Shown piece by piece: positions 45,431-54,797 of a DNA stretch of 64,000 nt; positions within the stretch are counted from its first letter, which is position 1; every line of letters starts with the position of its first letter. A program made the position numbers and the translations under genes. Below the pieces are notes generated by a model that was not told the DNA's origin, did no database searches, and saw only the letters and a list, made by a program, of their open reading frames with translations. This stretch comes from Spirochaetales bacterium (GTDB lineage Bacteria > Spirochaetota > Spirochaetia > Sphaerochaetales > Sphaerochaetaceae), in NCBI GenBank assembly GCA_018433865.1, contig JAHDQJ010000002.1, positions 124,001 to 188,000 on the forward strand, in the 5' to 3' direction.

Positions 45431-47038
45431 ATGAAGCCATTTTCAAAGAAGAAGTCCCTAGAGACCACCAACGAGTTCAACCAGGTCATCGTCGGCAACA
45501 GCCTGACAAAGGATGCCTGGAGACGACTGAAGAAGAACAAGATGGCAGTCCTGAGCGTCATCATCGTCAGTATCTATATCCTGCTGGCTGCTCTCGCCCC
45601 GATATTGCCCATCTACCCCTATGACGAGATCATCCTCGACCACCAGCATTTGAAGCCCTCGTTCACCAAGTCCTCCGGAGAGTTGCTGCTGGAGAAGCGG
45701 ATGGCAGACCTGTTCACCCAAGCATGGAGGCAGGGAAGGCTCGAACTCACCCCTGAAGAGGACGACATGCTCTGGGCGTGGATCGACAAGAGCGAGGCGA
45801 ACAAGGTCTGGGAGTATATGTTCCAACGGGGATCCGAGATGGTCGAGGCAGGAGCTTATACGTTCTCCTCTGCTGAGCAACGGAACCTTGACAACTTGGC
45901 GAAGAAGCTGAAGACCGACCTGCAGATCACCGTAAACCGGGTTTGGCATACGGTGGAGGAGACCGGTGAGAAGGAGAACGTGGAGAAACTCCCCGTCGAC
46001 CAGATCGTCGCCCTCTACGCGCACATGATCGGCTCGACCGTCGAGATCGAGCAGGAACAGTACATGCGGGAAATCGCCCAGCAACGGTTGAAGATCATCC
46101 AGACCCAGAATGCCGAGATGTCGGCGGAGGATCACCAGTTGTTGCTCGCCACCGAGATGGACACCATGTCGGAGCGTGAGAAGGATCGGCTGGTCAAGGA
46201 AAACGTGATGGCGAAGATCAAGACACGGGCGAAGGAGATCGCGAACACTGATCTCAAGGCCGCCGCGGGAGACGAAAGCGCCACGTTCCCCTTGAACAAA
46301 GAGATCGCGATCCAGGATACCCTCTCGGCGGACATCAAGGCGACGAAGATGCATGATCGCCGCTACTACCTCGGCACCGACCATCAGGGAAGGGACATGC
46401 TCAGCCGCATCATCTACGGCGGGCAGGTCTCCATCGCCATCGGATTCATCGGTACGATCACCAGCGTATTCATCGGTATCATCCTCGGATCCCTCGCAGG
46501 ATATCTCGGGGGGAAGGTCGACTACTTCATCATGCGTGTCGTTGACATCATGTACGGATTGCCGTACATGCTCCTGGTCATCATCGCGATGGCCATCTTC
46601 GGACGGAACATCCTGAATCTCTTCTTCGCACTTGCGATCATCAGCTGGCTCACCATCAGCCGGATGGTTCGCGGCCAGATCATGAGCTTGAAAAACCAGG
46701 AGTTCATCGAAGCGGCACGTTCCATGGGAGCACCGACCTGGAGGATCATCTTCAGGCACCTGGTGCCCAACTCACTGAGTGTCATCATCGTCTTCTCGAC
46801 ATTGCGCATACCCTCGTTCATCATGACCGAGTCCTTCCTCTCCTTCCTCGGACTCGGCGTCCAGGCTCCCTACGCCTCGTGGGGATCGCTTGTGGGTGAC
46901 GCGGTGGGAGGCATGACCCTCTACCCATGGAAACTGTTCTTCCCCGCGGCCACCATGACCATTTTCCTGTTCGCCATGAACTTCCTCGGAGACGGTCTGC
47001 GTGACGCATTCGACCCACAGAGCAAAAACCAGCTATAG
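45431..47038 (+). CDS. oppC: Oligopeptide ABC transporter permease OppC with a large extracytoplasmic insertion
   Basis: Inner-membrane permease of 535 residues, against about 300 for typical OppC. The first membrane helix is at about 38-60 and the conserved core starts at YYLGTDHQGRDMLSRIIYGG (312-331), with the usual EAA loop and five more helices. Between them, about residues 75-305 form an extra hydrophilic, mostly helical domain on the outer side of the membrane, of no family I know; it is Glu/Lys/Gln-rich and has no Cys. The frame is continuous and composition matches the rest of the gene, so it is a genuine insertion, not a frameshift. Confidence 0.93.
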   Translation: MKPFSKKKSLETTNEFNQVIVGNSLTKDAWRRLKKNKMAVLSVIIVSIYILLAALAPILPIYPYDEIILDHQHLKPSFTKSSGELLLEKRMADLFTQAWRQGRLELTPEEDDMLWAWIDKSEANKVWEYMFQRGSEMVEAGAYTFSSAEQRNLDNLAKKLKTDLQITVNRVWHTVEETGEKENVEKLPVDQIVALYAHMIGSTVEIEQEQYMREIAQQRLKIIQTQNAEMSAEDHQLLLATEMDTMSEREKDRLVKENVMAKIKTRAKEIANTDLKAAAGDESATFPLNKEIAIQDTLSADIKATKMHDRRYYLGTDHQGRDMLSRIIYGGQVSIAIGFIGTITSVFIGIILGSLAGYLGGKVDYFIMRVVDIMYGLPYMLLVIIAMAIFGRNILNLFFALAIISWLTISRMVRGQIMSLKNQEFIEAARSMGAPTWRIIFRHLVPNSLSVIIVFSTLRIPSFIMTESFLSFLGLGVQAPYASWGSLVGDAVGGMTLYPWKLFFPAATMTIFLFAMNFLGDGLRDAFDPQSKNQL

Positions 47039-47050
47039 GAGCTACGTATC

Positions 47051-48062
<1,012 letters not shown>

Positions 48063-48070
<8 letters not shown>

Positions 48071-49076
48071 TATACAGAAGCAAAAGCCGTTGCTCGAGGT
48101 CGTGGACCTCAAGCAGCACTTCCCCATAGAGTCGGGTTTCATCATCAAGCGCCAGGTCGGAGCGGTCAGGGCGGTCGACGGTATCTCCTTCACCGTGAAC
48201 GAGGGGGAGACCCTCGGCATCGTCGGTGAGTCGGGGTGCGGCAAGTCCACCACCGTACGTTCCATCGCACAGCTCTACAAACCCACCTCGGGCAGTGTCA
48301 TCTTCGATGGCATCGACCTGGTCAACGCTCCTAAGGAGCAGATGCTCGACGCACGCAAGAACATCCAGATGATCTTCCAGGATCCCTATGCTTCGCTAGA
48401 CCCGCGCATGACCGTGCGCTCGATCATCGGAGAACCGCTTGAGATCTACCGGAAGCGGGGAATGCTCGATCCTTCGATCGACAAGGAAGTGATCGAGAAG
48501 CGTGTCGAGGAGTTGATGGAGCGCGTGGGACTCAACCGGGCGTTCAAGAATCGTTATCCGCATGAGTTTAGCGGCGGACAGAGACAGCGCATCGGTATCG
48601 CACGTGCGCTCGCACTGAATCCGAAGATCATCCTTGCGGATGAGCCGGTCAGTGCGCTCGACGTATCGATCCAATCACAGATCCTGAACCTTCTGCATGA
48701 CCTGCAGAAGGAATTCGGCCTCACCTATGTGTTCATCGCGCACGACCTCGCGGTCATCGAATACATCAGTACCCGAGTGGCGGTCATGTACCTGGGAAAG
48801 ATCATGGAACTCTCACGTTCCGCGGATCTTTATAAGAATCCGTTGCATCCCTATACCAAGGCATTGCTCTCCGCAGCCCCGATTCCCGATCCGGAGATCG
48901 AGAGGAAGCGGAAGCGGATCATCCTCACCGGAGACGTCCCCTCCCCCAACAAGGAGCGGTTCGGTTGCTACTTCTATGATCGCTGTCCCCACCGGATGGA
49001 AAAGTGCAAGACCAACATCCCTCCGATGAAACGGATCGACGAGAACCACGAGGTGGCGTGCTGGCTCTACGAGTAG
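48063..49076 (+). CDS. oppF: Oligopeptide ABC transporter ATP-binding protein OppF
   Basis: Second ATPase of the importer, 337 residues. Walker A GESGCGKST, signature FSGGQRQR, Walker B IILADEPVSALD and the C-terminal CYFYDRCPHRMEKC region are present. ATG 48063 has AAGGAG upstream and overlaps the oppD stop by 8 nt. Followed by a GC-rich hairpin. Confidence 0.95.
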
Positions 49077-49084
49077 GATGCAGG

Positions 49085-49106
49085 TGCCGCGGCGAAAGTC
49101 GCGGCA
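49085..49106. terminator. Hairpin between convergent oppF and the next gene
   Basis: TGCCGCG (49085-49091) pairs with CGCGGCA (49100-49106) around an 8-nt loop. There is no T-run, so it is a weak or bidirectional terminator between convergent stops. Confidence 0.5.
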
Positions 49107-49113
49107 TCATCAT

Positions 49114-49674
49114 CTAGAGGTCCCGTACCGACACGGTCCTTGCCACATCCGGCTCACGGTCTGCATGGTACGGCAGGTCCATGAGCGCGGCGATCGCCTG
49201 TGCGGCAGTCTCGGTTCGCCCTGCACTGGTATGTTCCGCAAGGATTTCGATATCCCTGGTCGAATCATCCTGCATCCGTAATGAGCAAACCACCATAGCC
49301 TTGTTCCTGCCTCGGGGTCGTGCTTCGGTGTCGAGGGGGCTTCTTCCCCTGACAAAGTGGGTTATCTCGATACGCCTGACCGATTCCACCGGAAACGAGG
49401 CACGGCGGAACAGGAAGAAAATTCCGATGCCATACGATATGCGTCCCTGTTGGGGATCGAAGATCCAGCGCTCGCGATAGCCCAATCCGAGAAGACTGAT
49501 GAGGAAAAGAACCACGGGTATCAACGCTGCACCAGAGAACGTTCCGTCCCGCAGCACGGTGAAGAATCCGGTACCGATGAGCAGGCAAAAGAGACCATAG
49601 ACCCAACGGTACCACCCCGAAACTCCGTATCGGGCAGTCCCATCGGCAAATTTCCTGAATCGCATCCGCAACAT
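49114..49674 (-). CDS. Hypothetical membrane protein with two membrane helices
   Basis: Protein of 186 residues with GGAGG just upstream of the ATG. Two adjacent membrane helices (about 25-40 and 48-65) are followed by a soluble domain starting RERWIFDPQQGRISYGIG, reminiscent of small PH-like membrane proteins where a short helical hairpin precedes a beta domain. No family is recognised and no catalytic residues are apparent. It sits between oppF and oppA on the opposite strand, splitting the peptide transport genes into two units. Confidence 0.68.
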   Translation of the reverse strand: MLRMRFRKFADGTARYGVSGWYRWVYGLFCLLIGTGFFTVLRDGTFSGAALIPVVLFLISLLGLGYRERWIFDPQQGRISYGIGIFFLFRRASFPVESVRRIEITHFVRGRSPLDTEARPRGRNKAMVVCSLRMQDDSTRDIEILAEHTSAGRTETAAQAIAALMDLPYHADREPDVARTVSVRDL

Positions 49675-49808
49675 TCACTCCTCCGTTTTCAAACCACGCT
49701 GGAAATATACTTCCTTATGCAGATTAAGGAAAGCACTCGCCAAACAGAGGGTTCCGTATCAAAATGCTTTCCAATAGAGTCCTGGAAGCCCTATTGCGGT
49801 AATTTTCC

Positions 49809-49837
49809 TTGATTAATGGAACTCTTTACTGTACTCT
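49809..49837 (+). promoter_or_regulatory. Candidate oppA promoter
   Basis: TTGATT at 49809-49814 and TACTCT at 49832-49837, 17-nt spacer; leader about 30 nt with AGGAG before ATG 49874. Separate promotion allows excess binding protein. Confidence 0.38.
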
Positions 49838-49873
49838 ATGGTGAACGCATATTATTCATAAGGAGATATGTTT

Positions 49874-51592
49874 ATGAAAAAAGTACTTTCAATTGCTTTG
49901 ATCATTCTCCTTGTCGGTGCCCTATTTGTTTCCTGTGGAAAGAAAGAAGAGGCCGCCAAGGTAACGACACCTGCCGTAACGACTCCGGCACCGGCACCGG
50001 CTCCGGCGGCTCCTGCCCCGGCACCCGCTCCGGCTCCGGCAGCAGTGACCCCCGCTCCTGCACCGGCTCCCGCTCCTGCCCCGGCTCCGGCCCCGGCGAA
50101 AGCTCCTGTGGTGTTCAGATTGGTCAACGGCGCAGAGCCTGAGAGCCTTGATCCCCATCAGATCCAGGGTGTTCCCGAGCACCGCATCTATGAGGCGATC
50201 TTCGAGGGCCTGATCATCTACGATCCCGAAACCGCAGAAGGTATTCCCGGATTGGCGAAGAGCTGGACCGTCAGCGAAGACGGAACGCAGTACACCTTCA
50301 CCCTCCGCGATGCAACGTGGAGTGACGGTGTGAAGATCGATGCCCAGCAGGTCGTCGACTCTTGGCTCCGTGCTCTCGATCCCGCCACTGCCAGCCCCTA
50401 CGCTTGGTTCCCCGCCATGTTCCTCACCGGCGCAGCTGAGTTCAACGCTGGAGAAGCAGGTCCCGAGGCCGTGGGTATCCGCGCTCTTGATGACAAGACC
50501 TTCCAGATGGACCTGATCGGACCGTTGCCGTATGCAATCGGTGCCTTGGCCCACTATTCGTTCGCGGTTGTTCCCCTCCACGCCATCGAGAAGTTCGGTG
50601 ACCAGTGGATCCTCCCCGAGAACTTCGTCGGAAACGGCCCCTACGTGTTGAAGGAGTGGGTTCCCCAGTCCTACATCAAGGTCGTCCCGAACGAGAAGTA
50701 CTGGGACCGCGCGGCTGTGAAGCTTGACGAAGTCGTGTTCTACGCGATCGACGACAACAACACCGCTTACAACATGTACCTCAATGGCGAAGTCGATTGG
50801 ATGACCACCGTTCCTCTCGATCAGATCGAGGCTGCATCGCTACGCCGCGACTACCACCGCGCACCGCAGCTTTCCACCTACTACTACGTCTTCCAGACCG
50901 AGAAATCCCCGTTTGATGACGCCCGCGTCAGAAAGGCCCTCTCGATGTCCTTCGACCGCCAGGCGCTCGTCGACCAGGTCACCCGTGCCGGGCAGATCCC
51001 AGCATGGGGCATCGTGCCCGAGATGGCCGGTTACCCCGGACTTGGCGAGCCCATCTTTGATGTCGCAGCAGCTCGCAAGCTCCTCGCAGAGGCCGGTTAC
51101 CCGAACGGTGTCGGTTTCCCGAAAACCTCCATCCTCTACAACACCAGTGAAGGACACAAGGCTATCGCCGAGTTCCTGCAGCAGGAATGGAAGAACAACC
51201 TGAACATCACCATCGAGCTTGAGAACCAAGAGTGGGCAACCTACCTCTCCAGCAGGAATGCCGGAGACTTCCAGGTCGCACGCGCAGGCTGGGTCGGTGA
51301 CTATCAGGATCCGAACACCTTCCTCGACATGTTCATCACCGGTGCCGGCATGAACGGCGGAAAGTACTCCAATGAAGTCTATGACACCCTGATCAGGGAA
51401 GCCGCGACCATGAGCGGCGCAGACCGCCTCGACGTCCTCAGGACTGCAGAGGATATCATGATCAACGAGGACATGGCTGTCATGCCGATGTACTACTACA
51501 CCACCAACAACATGATCGACACCTCCAAGTGGGGCGGCTGGTATCCGAACACCATGGACTACCATCCGACCAAGGATGTCTACCGCAAGTAG
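49874..51592 (+). CDS. oppA: Oligopeptide-binding lipoprotein OppA with Ala-Pro linker
   Basis: Membrane-anchored periplasmic peptide-binding protein of 572 residues (SBP_bac_5). The signal MKKVLSIALIILLVGALFVS is followed by Cys in a FVSC lipobox of the relaxed spirochaete type. Residues of about 35-76 form an Ala-Pro-rich linker (runs of AP interrupted by TP/AAV), then the binding domain starts VVFRLVNGAEPESLDPHQIQG. ATG 49874 is 8 nt from AGGAG; the ATG at 49868 is too close. Highly expressed by codon use; a strong terminator follows. Confidence 0.93.
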   Translation: MKKVLSIALIILLVGALFVSCGKKEEAAKVTTPAVTTPAPAPAPAAPAPAPAPAPAAVTPAPAPAPAPAPAPAPAKAPVVFRLVNGAEPESLDPHQIQGVPEHRIYEAIFEGLIIYDPETAEGIPGLAKSWTVSEDGTQYTFTLRDATWSDGVKIDAQQVVDSWLRALDPATASPYAWFPAMFLTGAAEFNAGEAGPEAVGIRALDDKTFQMDLIGPLPYAIGALAHYSFAVVPLHAIEKFGDQWILPENFVGNGPYVLKEWVPQSYIKVVPNEKYWDRAAVKLDEVVFYAIDDNNTAYNMYLNGEVDWMTTVPLDQIEAASLRRDYHRAPQLSTYYYVFQTEKSPFDDARVRKALSMSFDRQALVDQVTRAGQIPAWGIVPEMAGYPGLGEPIFDVAAARKLLAEAGYPNGVGFPKTSILYNTSEGHKAIAEFLQQEWKNNLNITIELENQEWATYLSSRNAGDFQVARAGWVGDYQDPNTFLDMFITGAGMNGGKYSNEVYDTLIREAATMSGADRLDVLRTAEDIMINEDMAVMPMYYYTTNNMIDTSKWGGWYPNTMDYHPTKDVYRK

Positions 51593-51616
51593 CGCAACCG
51601 AACGATCGTTCACTTC

Positions 51617-51645
51617 AGCTCCTGGCTTCGGCCAGGAGCTTTTTC
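51617..51645 (+). terminator. Rho-independent terminator of oppA
   Basis: AGCTCCTGGC, loop TTCG, GCCAGGAGCT, then TTTTC. It starts 25 nt after the oppA stop. Confidence 0.92.
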
Positions 51646-51650
51646 TTGCG

Positions 51651-51679
51651 TTGCAACGCCCGATGAAAAAAGCTATAGT
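51651..51679 (+). promoter_or_regulatory. Leaderless-type promoter of the aroA operon
   Basis: TTGCAA at 51651-51656 and TATAGT at 51674-51679, exact 17-nt spacer, and only 6 nt to the ATG at 51686. The gene has no ribosome site. Confidence 0.65.
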
Positions 51680-51685
51680 CGCCAC

Positions 51686-52978
51686 ATGGACAAGATATTG
51701 GGCAGCGCTTCCGTTTCCGGGCGGATCACCATCCCCGCCTCCAAGTCCCAGACAGTCAGGGCACTGCTCATCGCGACCTTCGCGAACGGGACATCGATCA
51801 TCCGCAATGCGCTCGATTCCCAGGATACCCGATCCTGTATCGAAGTATGCCAGGCCTTCGGAGCAGTCATACGGGAAACTGCATCTCCCGGTGGGCTGAG
51901 AACCCTCCAAGTCGAGGCTCCCCTTCGGTTCCCCCCATCGCTCACCGTCGATTGCGGCAATTCGGGAACCACCCTCTACCTCGCCGCAGGCATGGCAGCC
52001 TCGACAGGGTCGAAAGTGACCTTCACCGGGGATGCACAGTTGCAAAACCGTCCTGTCGGCCAACTGCTTGAGGCGTTGGAAGATCTCGGTGCGAAGATCA
52101 CGTATCCGCAGGGCGGCAGGATCGGCTACCCACCTTTCACGATCACCGGTCCGCTGAGAGGGGGAAAGACCACGATCGCCTGCCATACGAGCCAGTACCT
52201 CTCTGCGCTCTTGCTCGGATGCCCCATGGCGACAGGAGCATCGACGATCGAGGTCTCGCTGTTGAATGAACGACCCTATGCACAGATGACCCGTGCGTGG
52301 CTCGATTCACAAGGCATCTCCCATGAAGCCCAAGATAACCTTAGTTCCGTTTCGATCCAAGGAAGACAGCGGTTCAAGCCATTCGAAGCAACCGTCACCG
52401 GAGATTACTCCTCGGCATCCTTCTTTTTCTGCGCGGCTGCGATCACGCACGGATGTGTCACGGTCGCCGGATTGGACCGGAACGATCCGCAAGGAGACAA
52501 GGAGATTCTCGACATCCTGGAACACATGGGGTGTACAGTGACCTGGACCGAAGACCAAGCGGTCACCATCTGCGGGCCGCCCGGAAGCCTTGAAACCGGA
52601 AGCTTCGATCTGAATGCGATTCCCGATGCGCTTCCCGTACTCGCAGCTACCGCTTGTTATGCCAAGGGGACCACCATCCTCGGCAACGTACCCCAGGCGA
52701 GAATCAAGGAGACGGACCGGATCGCGGTGATGAAGCAGAACCTCGCCTCATGCGGCGCGAACATCGAAGAACGCGAGGATGCATTGGTCATCCACGGGAC
52801 CGGAGTGCTTGAAGGTGGCTTGTGCTCTGGCCATGATGACCATCGTATCATCATGGCGATGGCCATCGCGTCGCTCGGCAGCCGCAATCCCATCACCATC
52901 CAGGGAATCGATGCCGTCGGTGTCACCTTCCCGACATTCTTTGCACTGCTCGACCAGATAAAGGAGAACACACGATGA
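51686..52978 (+). CDS. aroA: 3-phosphoshikimate 1-carboxyvinyltransferase (EPSP synthase)
   Basis: Shikimate-pathway enzyme of 430 residues joining shikimate 3-phosphate with phosphoenolpyruvate. The signatures are clear: SKSQTVRALLIA (substrate-binding Lys), DCGNSGTTLYLAAGMAA, and RIKETDRIAVMKQNL with the catalytic Glu, followed by DDHRIIMAMAIAS. No other shikimate genes are in the window. It begins an operon with threonine aldolase, overlapping it by 4 nt. Confidence 0.95.
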   Translation: MDKILGSASVSGRITIPASKSQTVRALLIATFANGTSIIRNALDSQDTRSCIEVCQAFGAVIRETASPGGLRTLQVEAPLRFPPSLTVDCGNSGTTLYLAAGMAASTGSKVTFTGDAQLQNRPVGQLLEALEDLGAKITYPQGGRIGYPPFTITGPLRGGKTTIACHTSQYLSALLLGCPMATGASTIEVSLLNERPYAQMTRAWLDSQGISHEAQDNLSSVSIQGRQRFKPFEATVTGDYSSASFFFCAAAITHGCVTVAGLDRNDPQGDKEILDILEHMGCTVTWTEDQAVTICGPPGSLETGSFDLNAIPDALPVLAATACYAKGTTILGNVPQARIKETDRIAVMKQNLASCGANIEEREDALVIHGTGVLEGGLCSGHDDHRIIMAMAIASLGSRNPITIQGIDAVGVTFPTFFALLDQIKENTR

Positions 52979-54003
52979 GAATGTATGACCTGATCAGCGA
53001 TACCGTAACGAAACCCACGCCCGCGATGCGCAAGGCCATGGCACAAGCAGAGGTGGGCGATGATGTCTATTTCGAGGACCCCACCGTCAATCGGTTGGAA
53101 GCGATGGCCGCGGAACTTCTTGGCAAGGAGAAGGCGCTGTTCGTCACCAGCGGTTCGATGGGAAACCTGATCCCCCTGTATTTGCAGGCAGGACGGGGAT
53201 CTGAGGTTCTCGCCCACTCTGACAGCCACATCATCCAGCATGAAGTCGGTGCCGTTGCAGCCATCGCCGGAACCACCCCCATCGGCATTCCGGCCCCGAG
53301 AGGCCTGCTCAGTGCCGAACTCATCGAACCTCACATAAAACCCCCTATCTACTATTTGGCAAAGTCCTCCCTGATCGAAGTCGAGAACACCATCGGAGGC
53401 ATCTGCTATCCCTTGGAAAACTTGAAGGGCATTCGGGAACTTGCCGACCGACATGGCATGAAAGTCCACATGGATGGTGCCAGGTTGTGGAATGCCGTCG
53501 TGGCGACCAAGGTCGATGCGGCTACATTGGCAGCCCAAGCCGATACGGTCACCTTCTGCCTTTCCAAGGGTCTCGGAGCTCCGGTCGGCAGCATGCTGTG
53601 CGGAACGAAGGACTTCATTGCCAACGCACGTGCCATACGCAAGATGCTCGGAGGCGGCATGCGCCAAGCGGGAATCCTCGCAGCAGCCGGCATCCATGCG
53701 TTGGAACACCATGTCACCCGCCTCGCGGACGATCATGCACACGCACGGCGCATCGCAGAGACACTTCATGCCACAGGGTGGGCGCATGTGGATGTCGAAG
53801 ACGTGGAGACGAACATCCTGTTCTTCTCCGTCGACTCCTGCAGTGCCCAAAAGATCGAAGAGGTCTTCGGAAGCCACGGAATCCGCTGTTCGGGTGAGGG
53901 GACACAGGTACGGATGGTCACGAACCTCGATCTGCATGAAGAAGATATCGAGCAGGTGTGTGCCATCATCCGTTCGATCGATCCGAAGGAATTCCACCGA
54001 TGA
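52975..54003 (+). CDS. ltaE: Low-specificity L-threonine aldolase
   Basis: PLP enzyme of 342 residues that cleaves threonine/allo-threonine to glycine and acetaldehyde. The N-terminal DLISDTVTKPTPAMRKAM and PLP-Lys198 in TFCLSKGLGAPVGS are typical; DGARLWNA carries the PLP-binding Asp. The ATG overlaps the aroA stop (ATGA), as does the next gene with this one, so translation is coupled. Related fold I aldolases exist, but this subfamily assignment is secure. Confidence 0.93.
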   Translation: MRMYDLISDTVTKPTPAMRKAMAQAEVGDDVYFEDPTVNRLEAMAAELLGKEKALFVTSGSMGNLIPLYLQAGRGSEVLAHSDSHIIQHEVGAVAAIAGTTPIGIPAPRGLLSAELIEPHIKPPIYYLAKSSLIEVENTIGGICYPLENLKGIRELADRHGMKVHMDGARLWNAVVATKVDAATLAAQADTVTFCLSKGLGAPVGSMLCGTKDFIANARAIRKMLGGGMRQAGILAAAGIHALEHHVTRLADDHAHARRIAETLHATGWAHVDVEDVETNILFFSVDSCSAQKIEEVFGSHGIRCSGEGTQVRMVTNLDLHEEDIEQVCAIIRSIDPKEFHR

Positions 54004-54797
54004 GATCGGTCATCTGCCACTTCAGCGGAGCGGGAAACTCGAAGACGGTCGCACACGACCTTTCGACCATCATCGGCTCCGATGCCGTGTTGCCGATCGG
54101 GGCCTTGCGTGCAGATCCTTCGCCGCTTGAAGGTGTCGAGACACTCGGGCTGGTGTTTCCCGTCTACTTCTTCGGCCCCCCTGGTGCGATCAAGCGGTTC
54201 ATCCTCGAGACTTTGCGCGAATCTCAGGCGAGGCCGAGCTACCTGTTCGTGGTGCTGACCCATGGCGGCATGCCGCTCTATGCACCGAGCATCACCGACA
54301 GGCTGCTTGCGGAATCTGGCTTTGCAGCCAGCTATGTGCAGACACTCTCCATGGTCGATACCTATATCCCGCTCTTTGCGATTCCGGGCGAGAATCAACT
54401 TGCAGCGAGGCATGAGCGCATATCCAAGCGTGTGCAAGAGATCGGTGAAGAGATCGCACGGCAAGAGATGAAGGTTGCCACGCGATTGCCGATGGCTCGT
54501 CTGATACACTCCCTCTGGGACGGATCACTTGATGCCAGAGCGTCGCGAGACCGGAAGTTTCGCGTGACCGCAGATTGTACCGGGTGCGGCATCTGCGCGA
54601 AGACCTGCCCTGTAGGAAACATCACGATGGAAAAGAACAGACCTCAGTATCATCAGGCGTGCGAACAGTGCCTGGGATGCTATCATCACTGTCCCGAGCA
54701 TGCCATACGGTTGCAGAAACGACCGTTGCGCGGTTACAGCTGGTATGTTCCGCCGAAATCATTCATCACCAAGGAGCGCGTCCATGAGTCTTCCTGA
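54000..54797 (+). CDS. EFR1-family flavodoxin-ferredoxin fusion protein
   Basis: Small redox protein of 265 residues. The N-terminal flavodoxin-like domain starts CHFSGAGNSKTVAHDL, with a phosphate-loop-type SGAGNS. The C-terminus has two 4Fe-4S motifs, CTGCGICAKTCP and CEQCLGCYHHCP. Members (EFRODO/EFR1) are found in anaerobes and shuttle electrons to unidentified partners. ATG 54000 overlaps the threonine aldolase stop; the frame is open earlier but the family starts here. Confidence 0.88.
   Translation: MRSVICHFSGAGNSKTVAHDLSTIIGSDAVLPIGALRADPSPLEGVETLGLVFPVYFFGPPGAIKRFILETLRESQARPSYLFVVLTHGGMPLYAPSITDRLLAESGFAASYVQTLSMVDTYIPLFAIPGENQLAARHERISKRVQEIGEEIARQEMKVATRLPMARLIHSLWDGSLDARASRDRKFRVTADCTGCGICAKTCPVGNITMEKNRPQYHQACEQCLGCYHHCPEHAIRLQKRPLRGYSWYVPPKSFITKERVHESS

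Noticed and set aside
49970-50108. Short tandem repeats, considered as a minisatellite or CRISPR-like array
   Set aside because: They are in frame and encode the Ala-Pro linker of OppA; there are no regular spacers.
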